A DNA stretch of 64,000 bases from Tricholoma matsutake (Eukaryota; Basidiomycota; Agaricomycetes; Agaricales; Tricholomataceae), in the NCBI GenBank assembly GCA_026075535.2, contig AP026543.1, forward strand, positions 9,300,001-9,364,000. The letters run 5' to 3'. Position numbers and translations under genes: made by a program. The notes beneath the pieces are model-generated. The model did not search any database. It was not told the origin of the DNA and saw only the letters and a program-made list of their open reading frames with translations. Shown here piece after piece: positions 20,937 to 32,816 of this stretch (position 1 is the first letter of the stretch; each line of letters begins with the position of its first letter).

Positions 20937-23563
20937 ATGAACTAGCTCTATGGAGCCTGAGACTTCACCAAGCTCGACGTCCATTGGGGCTACAATAATG
21001 TGAGGATAAAGGAGGGAGATGAGTGGAAGGCAGCCTTTTGTACCAACCATGGTCTTTTTGAACCGCTCATCATGTTCTTTGGCCTTACTAATAGTCCTGC
21101 CACCTTTCAGACCATGATGAATGACATCTTCCATGACCTCAGCCTCGAAAGCATTGTTTGTATCTATCTCGACAACATCCTCATCTTCACTTGCATGGTT
21201 GAAGAGCACCATCACATCATGTGCCTCGTCCTAGAATGTCTTCGATGGTACAAACTCTACCTTTGTCAGGACAAGTGCGAGTTTGAGAAGACCAAGATCG
21301 AGTACCTTGGCCTGATTATCTTGGAGGGTCAGGTGGAGATAGATCCTATCAAGGTGAACGGGGTCACGGCTTGGCCAATGCCCACAAACAAGAAAGAGGT
21401 GCAGTCTTTCCTGGGCTTCATCAATTTCTATCGGTGTTTTATCAAGGATTTCTCACATCATGCACGACCACTGTTTGACTTGACAGGAAAGGAGGCATGG
21501 AGGTGGGATAATGCACAACAGGAGATGCTTGAAAGACTTAAGGAGATGGTCACTTCTGCTCCCATTCTTACCTTTGCTGACAATTTGTGTCCTTTTTGTG
21601 TAGAAGCTGACAGTTCTGACTTTGCGATGGGCGCTGTGTTGTCTCAGCAGTCTCTGGAGGACCAGAAGTGGCATCCTGTTGTGTTCTACTCCAAAAGCCT
21701 TAGTGCTGTAGAGCAAAACTACAAGATCCATGACAAGGAGATGTTGGTGATAATGCATGCACTTGAGGAGTGGCAACACTTCCTCAAGGGTGCCCAACAC
21801 AAGGTGGAAATTTGGACAGATCACAAGAATCTTGAGTATTTTATGATGGCCAAGAAATTGAACCATCGTCAAGCTTGTTGGTCCCTGTATCTATCCAGAT
21901 TCGACTTCTCCTTGCACCACTGTCTGGGTTGCAGCATGGGGAAGACCGATGCCCTCTCAATGTGCAGACCATGGGGATGGCAGCGATGACAATCAAAACA
22001 TTGTGTTGTTGCAGCCAGGCCTGCTCACCATTTGGGCACTGGAAGGCATCACACCCCAGGGTGAAGAGCAGGACATCCTATGTGACATTCATTGTGCAAA
22101 CCATAGCAGTTTACATGAGGATGTTGTTGCCCGAGCTGTTAAAGAACTGAGGAAGGGATCCACCCTTTCCTTGCGTGCGGCAGAGTGGGCTGAAAAGGAG
22201 GACTTTTTGTATTTCAGGGATCACATCTATGTCCCCAATGACCCAGACCTTCACTGGTGCATCATATCCCAACACCATGACTCACAAATTGCTCGTCATC
22301 CTGGATGCTGGAAGACCTTGGAGCTCACCTCACGGAATTATTGGTGGCCACAAATGTCATGACTCATTGGTCAGTATTGTCGCACTAGTGACCTTTGCTT
22401 ATGCACCAAGATTCCTCATCGCAAACCCATTGGCAAGCTACACCCTCTTCCTGTTCCAGAGAGTCATTGGGATGTTGTCAGCGTCAACTTTGTGGTGCAG
22501 TTGCCAAAGTTGAATGGGTTTGATGGTGATGTGCACAGTTGATTCAGTGGGAAAATGTGCTCACTTCATTCCCACTCACACCACTGTCAGTGCCCTGGGT
22601 GCCACCCCACTCTATCTCCACCATGTGTGGAAATTACATGGACTTCCTGGGACTTTCCTCTCTGACTGTGGCCCTCAGTTCATGGCAGAGTTCACTCGTG
22701 AGCTGTACCAACTTCTGGGGATCAAACTCCTTGCTTCAACCACTTATCACCCACAAACTGACGGCCAGACTGAGCGAGTCAACCAGGAACTGGAGCAGTA
22801 CATCTGCATCTTCATCAATGAGTGCCAGGACAATTGGGATGATTGTCTCCCCTTGGCCGAGTTTGGATACAACAACCATGTCCATGCTTCCACTCAACAG
22901 ACCCCTTTCCTCTTAGACACTGGATGACATCCACGCATGGGATTTGAACCCCACCAAACTCCCTCACACATTGAGACAGTGAATGAGTTCACAGAATGCA
23001 TGTGGGATCGCTTGGAGGAGGCAAAGGCAGCCTTAGCAAAGGCGAAGGACAACATGGTGCACTTTTACAACCAATGCCATTCTCTGACCCCTCAGTACAA
23101 GGTTGGTGATTGAGTTTATCTTCACTCCAGTGACATCTCCACTACACATCCATCCAAGAAACTTGCTCATCGCTTCTTGGGACCTTTCCCCATTGTCAAG
23201 TGTGTTGGAATGCATGCCTATCGTCTATGCCTCCCAGCCTCCATGTCCAGACTCCACCCAGTCTTCCATGTCATCCAACTCCTTCCAGCTCCCCCAGATC
23301 CATTCCTGGGATGCCACTCATGTCCACCACCACCACCTACAGTGATCGAGGGAGAGCCCCAATACAAAGTCGAGTCAATCTTGGACAGCCAGTTGTGTCA
23401 AGGAAAACTCCACTATTTGGTGCATTGGAAGGGTTATGGGTATGAGGAGAACTCATGGGTCGAAGAGTCCAATGTGAATGCCCTTCAGTTAGTCAAGGAA
23501 TTCCACCGATGGCACACTGCTGCACCACGTCGCATTCAAGTCACTGACTTTGGTCGTATGTGA
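20937..23563 (+). pseudogene. gypsy-1 pol: RT, RNase H, integrase, chromodomain (5' truncated)
   Basis: The Ty3/gypsy polyprotein begins inside the RT domain at the Thr-Lys-Leu-Asp-Val motif. The catalytic box at 21165-21176 reads Tyr-Leu-Asp-Asn instead of Tyr-x-Asp-Asp. RNase H follows to about 21945, where the frame shifts by one; integrase zinc finger and DDE core lie between about 22200 and 22930. The C-terminal chromodomain at about 23350-23480 has the Tyr-Leu-Val-His-Trp-Lys-Gly core. Stops at 22362, 22541 and 22925 add to the damage. The mutated active site and missing 5' half make it inactive. It is the same family as gypsy-3 at 50-56 kb. Confidence 0.85.
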
Positions 23564-23604
23564 TTTCGAATGCATCAGGGCGATGCATCTTAGAGAGGGG
23601 GTGA

Positions 23605-24029
23605 TGTAAGGGGACTAGGGGGGACTAGTGGGGGTGCCCTGTGTGTTTCTCCTATTTTTTACATTCGTTCTATATTTTTCCTCACTTCATTTCCTTCTAT
23701 TCTTCATTTTCTATGATTTTTCTGGATTTTATTACTAATTTCCCTTTCTATCACATTTGTGCATGTTGACAGTTTTATATTTAGAGGTGGAGCACCCCTT
23801 CCGACATCTACCCCTTGGTATGATGTCATTCGGTGGCCTTGATCTGCCTATCTCCGCCTTTTCTATTTTTAGATTATTATTTGATTTTTGCCATCTTCAC
23901 ATATACTGGGCATTGGCAAAGGGATCCTTAGAGTTTTCTCTTTGGATTTACCTTTGCTAGGTGCGCCCCCAATCCCTGTAATATGTAGTATAATTTTAAC
24001 TTTGGATGTCTCTTTGCTAGAGGCTGAGG
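23605..24029 (+). repeat. gypsy-1 3' LTR start and undefined junction
   Basis: A purine-rich tract (agagagggggtga) precedes TGTAAGGGGACTAG at 23605, the expected polypurine tract and LTR start. The same start is present in gypsy-3 at 56106. The LTR's right end could not be found before Helitron-like coding sequence begins near 24030. Confidence 0.55.
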
Positions 24030-27000
24030 TTGCCCTTATATCTGCTGAAAATGGCAAAATCCCATGGTTGTCATACTAGTGCTCATGACAGTAAAAAGAC
24101 CTTACAGGCCTGTTTAAAAAATCACTCCTGTCCCCAATGTAATGTACTTGTTAGTGTATTTTCAATTGAGCTACCACAGTTACAATGTCATAGAGCAAAC
24201 TTAAAGAAAAAGAAGCAAGAAAATTCTCTGAATACTAACACATTCAAAGAACAGTTGGATAGTTCAAGTACTATAAATTCTTCCTTTCTGTTTCCACCAG
24301 AGCCATTGACTAGTGCTCTTCCATGAGACATAGCAGATGGAGCCTGTAAAAAGATGACAAAAAATAAAATTGAAGGAGGTTGTGCTGTATGTGGTGAGTT
24401 AGTACCAATTGAGGAACTTAGCAGATTGAAAGCTATTAAAAATCACTTGCATGTGTTAAAGGCAGAGGGCATATCTAGTATAGAGTGAAAAAGTTTGGAT
24501 GAGAAGAAAAAAGAATATACTGGTCTGATACTGGATTATAAATGTAGTAGTGTATGCAATGCTTGTCAAGCATCACTCAGACATAACAAAGTTCCAAGAC
24601 TTGCACTAGCTCATGGATTGTGGCTTGGGGATGTACCTGAAGAGTTATCCAGCCTGTGATTTATTGAAAAACTTTTGATTGCCCGGGTTAGACATACATT
24701 TTGTTTTCTAAAAATTTCAACAGGGGGCCGTAAAATGAAAGCTAATGCAATTGCATTTAAAACTCCCTTTCCTAAGATATATAGTAAACTTCCACCTCCT
24801 AGAGATGAAATGGATGATGTGCTTGCAATTTTTTTTACTGGTCCATGCAAACCAACTCTGGAAGATTATAATCGATCCTTGGTTCTTGTGCAACAGAACT
24901 ATGTGGCATGAGCACTGGAGTGGCTAAAGTTAAACCACAGAGATTATGCAGATATAGACATTTCACATCAAAATCTGGCACAGTCTCCTGAAGATGGACC
25001 ACCCTGCTCAGTAGAGTATAAGCCTCTCTCAAGTAATAAAACATCGGAAGGAACTAGTCTACATGATATGGATGATGAAGATGGCACTGCTGAAGGTGAC
25101 TGTGCCTATACTGTACATGGGCTGACTGGACAGAAATTAGATGCTATGACCACTAACAGACTAAAGGCACTTGCACTTAAGCATTTAAATTCTCAGGGAA
25201 AATTTCTGGTTGTAGGCCATAGCAATAAAGTTGAATCTACATGGGATAATCCACAACTTTATCCTAAGATGTTTCCCTGGTTATTTCCATATGGACTAGG
25301 AGGTATTGGCTCAGCTGGTTTGTCTGACAAAGAGCACAAAAGACATTTACTAATGTATCATGACAAAAGATTTCAGACAGATGTCAATGTTCCATTTGTT
25401 GCATTTAGTCATGAACAAATCAAAACAAGTACAGCTCAAAGTTTCTTACTTGCTGAAAAAAGCAAGTTTCAAGCTATTACAGACAGACTTTTGAATCTTG
25501 ATCAGACTGTTCTGAATGGTTTAATTGAAAAGATTTCTGGTGGAGATTATGTTGCAGCTGAAACTGATGAAGAGAAAAATTGCTTTCAAGTTATAAAAGA
25601 CTTGGATCATATTGCTGGAAGTGTCAAAGGATCCATGACAAGTAAAAAATACATGTGGAATAAAATTTGGTCATTAGTGAGTCATTGTGGAGCACCATCC
25701 TGGTATATAACTTTATCTCCTGCTGATGTTAAGCATCCAATATGTCTCTATTATGCTGGAACAGATACTAAGTTTGAGCCTTGTATATTGGATGAGAGTG
25801 ACAGAATTCGTTGTATATGTAAAAATCCAGTAGCAAGTGCTCAATTTTTTTATTTCATGGTCCAAACCTTTATTGAAGATGTAGTGGGTGTAAAATCCAA
25901 ACATCATGGATTGTATGGAGATACTAAGGCATACTATGGAACTGTTGAACAACAAGGCTAGCTCACACTACATATGCATCTTTTGCTCTGGATGAAAGGA
26001 TCTTTGACACCACAAGCAATGCAACACAAAATTCTGGATTCTGATTCTGACTTTCAAAAGAACCTTGTTAAGTGGTTAGAAAGTTGTGTTTCAGGAGAAT
26101 ACTTTAGTGGCACACAAGAAGATGTCATGGCACAGATTGACTCAAAGAAGAATTTGCCAGAATATAAAAACCCAACAGAAACCATGCCTTTGCCCCCTCC
26201 TCCTGCTTGTAAAAAATCAGATTCTCATGAAACATGTCATGCATGTAAAAAGTTAAGTACATGGTGGGGTCTTTTTACACAAACAGTTGATGATCTTCTC
26301 ACTAAGTCAAATGTCCATAGTTGTATTAGAAATAAAAATAATGATGGAAGTACAAATAAAAGGCATGTATATACTGGCTGCATGGACAATAAATGGGGCA
26401 AATGCAAGGTAAGATTTCCCAGACCTTTATTTCAAGAAACACATATAGACAAGGAGACTGGTTCACTAGATGTGAAAAAGAGAGAACCTTGGCTAAATAC
26501 TTTTACACCCTTATTAACTTATATTTTCCACTGCAACACAGATGTTACTTGCCTTATGTCAGGTACTGCTATTAAAGCAGTAATTATCTATGTATCTGAC
26601 TATATAACTAAAGCCCCCTTGAAAACTCATGTTATTTTTGAATCAATCTTTACTAAAAACATGTAACTTGTTAATGGCACACTGCCAAGTAGAGAGAAAG
26701 CAAGGCAATTGATGGCAAAAGTGGTGAATTTGTTGTCAGCAAAAATGGAAATGGGTGCAATTATGATATCCATGTATTTGCTAGGAAATCCTGATCACTA
26801 TACCAGTCACAAATTTGTTCCATTTTACTGGCTGCACATATGTATCTGAAGCTTGCAAAGTCTGGCATCCAGAAGAAGCAACAAGCTTTTCAATCAAAGT
26901 GGCACTTGTAAAACTGAAGGGTAAGATAATAGGTCTTTCACTTGTCTTTGATTATATTTATTGGGCACCTGAGCTTGAGAACATGTCATTATATGATTGG

Positions 27001-28410
27001 ATCAGAAGATGCAAAAGAGAAAAAATGACCAAAAAAAGCAAATCAAAACTAGATAATACTGCTTCTGATGATCCCAACAATGGTGATAAAGGAGATTTAT
27101 CTATGCAATCTGATCTAATTGGAGACCAATCATTTGAGTCTGTTGATACAGAATATAGTTGTGAAGATAAGCCTCCAACCTTGACAGAAGTGAAAAAAAA
27201 CAGGTACCAGTTCTATCAGTTTACAAACTCTCATCCTCTTTACAACACCCATCATATCAAGGTTGGCCCTGATGATGATAATATAGTTGTTAACTTTATT
27301 GGAGCCAATTTACCCCATTGTGATCAAGGAGATAGAGAATATTATTGTTTTACTATGCTTACTCTTTTTAAGCCTTGGCAAACTGGAAAGGAACTGAAAT
27401 TTAGTATTGAAAGCTGGAATGATGCCTTTAGTAACTACTTATTTACTGAAATACAATTGGAACTTATGAAGAATTTCAATATTTGATTTGAATGTTTAGA
27501 TGCAAGAGATGATTACCGGGCTCAATTAAAGAAAAATGCCAGTGTTTTGTCTACATGGGAAGGAGCAGATTCTACTTTCTTGGAGGATTGTACATCTGAT
27601 AATCTTTATGCACACTGTCCTGAAGATGATCAAGATGATATTCCTCTTCATTTGCTCCAGTTGGGAAAAGGAGAAATAAGTAGGGCATGGCATGGGTATG
27701 GGATTGCCATACCCAGGCAACACCATACCCTTTTCCATGGTGTTACGGGTATGTGCAGGTATGCTGGTACCCGGATTTTGGTCAGGTGAGTGATGATCTG
27801 TGTTGAGATTTTGACTTTTTAATGACATATCACGGGTTTACCCCCTGTGATGAGATGCGAACATCTTTTTCAGCAAATTTCTATCAAATATCATGAAAAA
27901 TAACAGTAAAAAATGCAGGGGTACTTTTTGATGACATATTGCAGGAAAACCCCCCGTGAGAAGATGCAAACATCTTTTCCTATCAAATATAATGAAAAAT
28001 ATCAATACCCATGAATAACCATGGGTAACCTGCAAAAACCCATGGTAACACCATACCCCTACCCATGCGGGTACGGTGTTCACGGGTATGGGTAGGGTTA
28101 CCCGTGCCATGCCCTAGAAATAAGAAGGCAATGGGAGACTATGACCATGTGAAATATTATGACCAACCTTGGTTGGACTGCTGAAAACCAGGTCAATACT
28201 CATACTAATATTGAGCTGAACCCTCTGCCAATCCAGCACATCTTATCAGGATTAGAATGGAAAAATGAAGTTGCTAAAAAAAGGCAAGAGGTTCTGGAGC
28301 AGCGAAAGCAAAGAATGCCTGCAAATCATAAGCATGAAACTGAACAATCTTTTGAACAGTTGTCTTCAAATATTGTTAAAATTGCTGACAAATCTTATCT
28401 GACAAAAAAA
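24030..28410 (+). pseudogene. Helitron-1 Rep-like protein, no helicase, interrupted
   Basis: Long open segments at 24030-24326, 24675-24911, 25068-25961, 25974-26666 and 26815-27486 form one colinear protein. A Cys-rich N-terminus (Cys-x2-Cys pairs) is followed by the Helitron N-terminal domain (Ser-Trp-Tyr-Ile-Thr-Leu-Ser-Pro). The HUH motif is His-Met-His at 25971-25979, and the two-tyrosine motif Tyr-Val-Ser-Asp-Tyr is at 26589-26603. The HUH/Y2 pair is the rolling-circle nuclease signature. A TAG at 25959, just before the HUH motif, and stops at 24486, 24658, 24909 and 26664 inactivate it. Sequence ends near 28410 before any Pif1/RecD helicase motif, so the element is 3' truncated. Confidence 0.85.
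27681..28116 (+). mobile_element. 436-bp hAT-type MITE with 8-bp TSD
   Basis: Ends are TAGGGCATGGCATGGGTA and its near-perfect complement. The 8-bp duplication gaaataag is at 27673-27680 and 28117-28124. The interior repeats gggtatggg/cccatac words and carries a tandemly repeated atgacatat...ccccc(c/t)gtga segment. Insertion split the Helitron-1 coding region; excision would leave the host frame open. The termini resemble those of the 1.8-kb element at 45544. Confidence 0.92.
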
Positions 28411-28728
28411 ATCCACAAGCGCCACAAGCACTCCCACGCCCACTCCCACCATCACCACCACCTTCAAATGAGCTGACTGGATTGAACATGGGCCCAAACA
28501 ATGGCAACTGTCATTTGGACCATAGATAAGTTTTTCTTTTTTTTCTTTTTTTGCTTTTTGTTATATCAATGAATCAACTAATTGTATTTTATTGCTTTTT
28601 AGGTTATATACTACTGGGGACGACCTGCCATGACAAAAAATGCACAACCCATGCTCATGCCCACCCGATCCCCTCCTCCCCATTCAAATGGGATGTGAGG
28701 CTGTCGACATGGGCAAAAAGACCATGCA
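28411..28728 (+). mobile_element. Truncated composite-element cassette
   Basis: Contains one hairpin-intron cassette: a GGGCCCAAACAATG...CATTTGGACC inverted repeat near 28490-28523, a GATAAGTTTTT donor region, a T-rich intron with a CTAATTG branch-like sequence, and TTTTTAG|GTTATATACTACTGG. It matches the cassettes at 57460-57600. It is cut by the 5' LTR of gypsy-2. Before that insertion it abutted gypsy-4 gag, since the TSD atgca joins 28728 to 40499. Confidence 0.6.
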
Positions 28729-29340
28729 TGTTACAATTTTCCTTGTAACTCATGGAATCCGACACACCCGATGATCCCCTCCAGACAGGAGGCACCCCTT
28801 GACTCATGCCTGTGGCATGCCCTTGACACCAGACAAACCTACAATGCATGCTGACAGCATGCATTCAATCCCCTTCCCGTGGAAGGCACCCTTGACGCAT
28901 GGTGACTCCATGCACCCAAACCCATTCACACACATGCTGTGATATGACAGCCCCTTGACATGAGCACTCCTTGACATTGGACACCTCATGCAAGGCATAA
29001 GGCTTATTGTTTCTATTGTTACTTGATACACATCTACCATTCCGATTGGACGATAGGGACCTCCCTTCTAGTATAAGTACTGCAACTTGTAGTAGGGATG
29101 TCCTTAGTTTAGATCTAGGCATTCTACAGCCTTAACTTGCAACTCACAAACTTATTCGAAACCACTAAGGAAACCCCTTAGTGCGTGAACCTGAACGACT
29201 CTATGCAGAAGTCCTGCTAGAGTGCACTATCAATCTTACGTCGGACACTCCAAGTAAGACCAGTGCCAAACGACTCATCGAGGAAGCACCTCGTCGAACG
29301 ACATCGACTAGATCGAGTGGTTGAGGCTTTGCCCTTAACA
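28729..29340 (+). repeat. gypsy-2 5' LTR
   Basis: 612 bp, TG...CA boundaries. Differences from the 3' LTR fall mostly at CpG-derived sites. A plausible primer-binding site was not identified in the bases just after 29340. Confidence 0.92.
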
Positions 29341-30310
29341 TAAGATTTAAACTATCTGCTAGCCCACCTACCCAGGTGTAGGCAATACATCTTGAAACAC
29401 ACCACAATGACCTGGGTCTAGACAAACCCCAGACCAACCACCAAGAGAAGTGGAACCACAGCCAGGTTCATCTTGGTACCGATACAATGGAAGACTAGTC
29501 CGTTACTCGACCCCAGCACAGCGTTGGTTCTACAGATCAACCGACAGACAACGAGGAGATTTCCTCACCAACGAAGACTTTGAATGACCACACACACCCC
29601 CACCCGAAACATCCACCCACTTCCTAACAGACGAAATCGATGACCTCTATAACAAGATGTCTGAACCCGCTGCAACCGCACCCATGACATCCGCAAAGGA
29701 CATTTGAATCCGATCACCTACAGACTTCTCAGGAGACAGAACCAAAACCGCCAAGTTTCTGCAGGAGATAGACCTGTACTTGTGAATCAACAACCAGATC
29801 TATCACACAAACGACAAAAAGATCATCTTCACACTGTCCTTCATGAATGGAGGGACAGCAGCTGCCTGGGCGCAGGCATTTGTCAACCAACACCAATCCA
29901 AGGGATTCAGTGAATACGCAGACTTCCAACAGAAGGTCTTAGAGGCCTTCTCACCAATCGACGACGCTGGAATGGCAAAAACTGAGATCAAGAATCTCAA
30001 ACAAGGTTCAGGGAACCTCGAGGTCTTTACACTCCCCCACCTTTCATAGTGGACTCCGACTGGAGTCCGACTGGACTGACTGGAGTCTGACTGGAGTCCG
30101 ACTGGAGCTGGTCACCAGCCAACTGCCTGCAAAGTTGCCAGTCCAGTCCCAGTCCAGTCTGACTGGACTCCAAGTGGAATCCACTCAAACACCGGATTCC
30201 ACTTGGACTGGTCCAGTGGAGTCCAGTGGAGTCTGGTTGGAGTCCAGTTGGAGTCTGGTTGGAGTTCGAGTGGAGTCTGAGTGGAGTCCAGTCAGATTCC
30301 GCTGAAAAAG

Positions 30311-30400
30311 TGTGTAAGAAAAGGAATCGAACCCAGATCCCCATAGGTTGCTTATGTAATCAATCATGATGCACAATATAACCATTACACCACAGTACCT
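30311..30400 (-). promoter_or_regulatory. Left tRNA-like module of composite-1
   Basis: On the minus strand, TGTGGTGTAATGGTTATAT (box A, D-arm-like) is followed about 45 nt later by GGGTTCGATTCC, a consensus box B/T-arm. It points toward the left end of the element. It is a different tRNA-like lineage from the right-hand module. Confidence 0.65.
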
Positions 30401-30599
30401 TGTGTAAGGCATCATCTACTTGCATTAGGTACCATGGTGCAGCTGTGTATGACAAAGCATATTGCTGCGTCATCAAATGTGCCAGCTCATCACTCACCAC
30501 CACCACCGTCGACGCCGCCTCCCTCCCTCCTCTCTCTACCACCACCACCACTGCATGGACACCCACTGCCACTGCTCCCACGCCCAATCCACCATCATC

Positions 30600-30880
30600 A
30601 CCACCTGCAAACGAGCCAAATGGATGGGCCCTAGGTAAGTTTTTTTTTGTTTGCTTTTTGTTTTTATAAATTAACTAACCAGTTTCTTTAGTTTTCAAGG
30701 TTATAAACTACTGGTAATGACACCACCACCCACAAACGAGCTGACTGGATGGAACGCAGACCCAAATGACACAGATCGCGTCGTTTGGGCCCTACGTAAG
30801 TTTTTTTCATTTGCTTTTTGTTTTTATAAACTAACTAACTCGTTTCTTTTGTTTTGTAGGTTCTACTCTACTGGTACCGA
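30600..30880 (+). other. Two hairpin-intron cassettes of composite-1
   Basis: Introns at 30635-30699 and 30796-30859 (65 and 64 nt) have GTAAGT donors, AACTAACT branch regions and AAG/TAG acceptors. The second donor directly follows a GACCCAAATGAC...GTCGTTTGGGCCC inverted repeat (30757-30793). The exon between is about 97 nt. Sequences are near-identical between units, so this is a tandem duplication of an exon-intron unit. Confidence 0.65.
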
Positions 30881-31530
30881 CCGATGGCCGGATGCAAGAC
30901 AACCCCACACACCCACCCCACGCCTGCGAGCCCCTGCTCATAGGGTGGATCGTGAGTGTCACCAGGACCCCCAGAATGCGAAGCAATGGGGCCAACAACA
31001 CACCACCCGCCTCCAGCCCCTTGAGCAACTGCTTGGGGGGTGGATCACAGGTGGAATGGAGGTGATGACAGTGAACAACAACAGGGAAATGCCGACGCCA
31101 ACAGGGAACGACGGGGATCAACCCAGACTCGACGACACCCATGCCAGCCCCCTCCTCCCTGTCCAAACGGGATGTGAGAGTGTCAATAAAGGGTAGGAGA
31201 TGGCAGAGGGGTAACGGGAGACCTGCGGAGCAGGATACCCACCTGGTAAGCACCCACCTACCCCCTCCCTCGCATGCCACATCACTGACCCCTCCCCCCA
31301 ACCCCTCCAAACTAGGAGACCCACAAAACCGACAACACACCCACCCCATGCCGATGAGCACCTGCTCGTTGGGTGGATGGCGGGTAGACCAGGGCTACGA
31401 CAACCACAGCACCCATCCCCATGCCTACAAGCCTCTGCTCATAGGGTGGATGATGGGTGCGGCTTGCTACGGTGACAGACGCGTGCGAGGAGGGGTGGGC
31501 GATGACACCCACCCCAGACTGCATCCCCCT

Positions 31531-31781
31531 CCCCCCCCTCCCCCACATTTTGCATGGGGAGGGGTCTTTATTATTTTTAATTTATCTCTGCCCCCCCCTC
31601 GCACTGAATGTGGGGTATATATATTGTAGTACTTACAAATCCCCCCCTCGCACTGAATGCAAGGGGTTTAGTTTTTTATGTACATAGTAGAAATCCCCCC
31701 CCTCTTGCAAGATGCAAGAGGGGTTTTTTTTTGTTTATTATTATATTATACCCAATCCCTCGTGTCCTACACGAGGGATGT
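31531..31781. repeat. Five-stem hairpin cluster of composite-1
   Basis: Successive stems at about 31537-31565, 31590-31616, 31640-31668, 31695-31725 and 31757-31780 have the form CCCTC-N-GAGGG. Apical sequences such as CATTTTGCATG and GCACTGAATGC recur. Stem sequences differ between hairpins while pairing is kept. Spacers are AT-rich and 25-40 nt long. Confidence 0.8.
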
Positions 31782-31882
31782 GGTTAATTAAAATTTTTTG
31801 ATCTTAATTGTTTAAAAAATGCCTCCTCGAAGAATATGAAAGGTTGAGTCATAAATAAACCTTATATTGATCCCCAATAAAT

Positions 31883-31971
31883 CTCCTGTGGCTCAAGTGG
31901 TTGAGCACACTTGTTTGGTTTGTCATGTGATTCCTTATGGTGAGGTCTTGAGTTCAATTCCTGCAGTACAC
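31883..31971 (+). promoter_or_regulatory. Right tRNA-like module of composite-1
   Basis: Box A-like TGGCTCAAGTGGTTGAGC at 31889-31906 and box B-like GAGTTCAATTCC at 31950-31961, separated as in tRNA genes. It reads toward the tandem array and the right end. Near-identical to the complement of 63220-63312. Confidence 0.7.
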
Positions 31972-32055
31972 AAATTTATTTTGCGGGTACTTTATGAAAT
32001 TCACCAAGTCCGAAGTCCTTTGAGCTTATATCTAATTGACTTATCATTTGGTTGC

Positions 32056-32816
32056 ACTTGGACTCCAGTTGGACTCCACTCGGACTCCACTCAGACTCCA
32101 GTTGGACTCCAGTTGGACTCCACTCGGACTCCACTCAGACTCCAGTTGGACTCCACTCGGACTCCACTCAGACTCCAGTTGGACTCCACTCGGACTCCAC
32201 TCAGACTCCAGTTGGACTCCACTCGGACTCCACTCAGACTCCAGTTGGACTCCACTCGGACTCCACTCAGACTCCAGTTGGACTCCACTCGGACTCCACT
32301 CAGACTCCACTCAGACTCCAGTTGGACTCCACTCGGACTCCAGTTGGACTCCACTCGGACTCCAGTTGGACTCCACTCGGACTCCAGTTGGACTCCACTC
32401 GGACTCCAGTTGGACTCCACTCGGACTCCAGTTGGACTCCACTCGGACTCCAGTTGGACTCCACTCGGACTCCAGTTGGACTCCACTCGGACTCCAGTTG
32501 GACTCCACTCGGACTCCAGTTGGACTCCACTCGGACTCCAGTTGGACTCCACTCGGACTCCAGTTGGACTCCACTCGGACTCCAGTTGGACTCCACTCGG
32601 ACTCCAGTTGGACTCCACTCGGACTCCAGTTGGACTCCACTCGGACTCCAGTTGGACTCCACTCGGACTCCAGTTGGACTCCACTCGGACTCCAGTTGGA
32701 CTCCACTCGGACTCCAGTTGGACTCCACTCGGACTCCAGTTGGACTCCACTCGGACTCCAGTTGGACTCCACTCGGACTCCAGTTGGACTCCACTCGGAC
32801 TCCAGTTGGACTCCGG
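32056..32816 (+). repeat. 11-bp-based tandem array (22- and 33-bp higher-order units)
   Basis: About 69 monomers of the type GGACTCCANTN. From 32061 to about 32310 the monomers are mainly arranged as 33-bp trimers (GTT, CTC, CTC-A variants); afterwards as uniform 22-bp dimers. All six reading frames stay open across it because no monomer phase creates a stop. It is therefore not evidence of a protein. Confidence 0.95.

Noticed and set aside
28729..29340. An ordinary tRNA primer-binding site after the gypsy-2 5' LTR
   Set aside because: The bases following 29340 do not match the usual initiator-Met-type site, and I could not verify self-priming complementarity.
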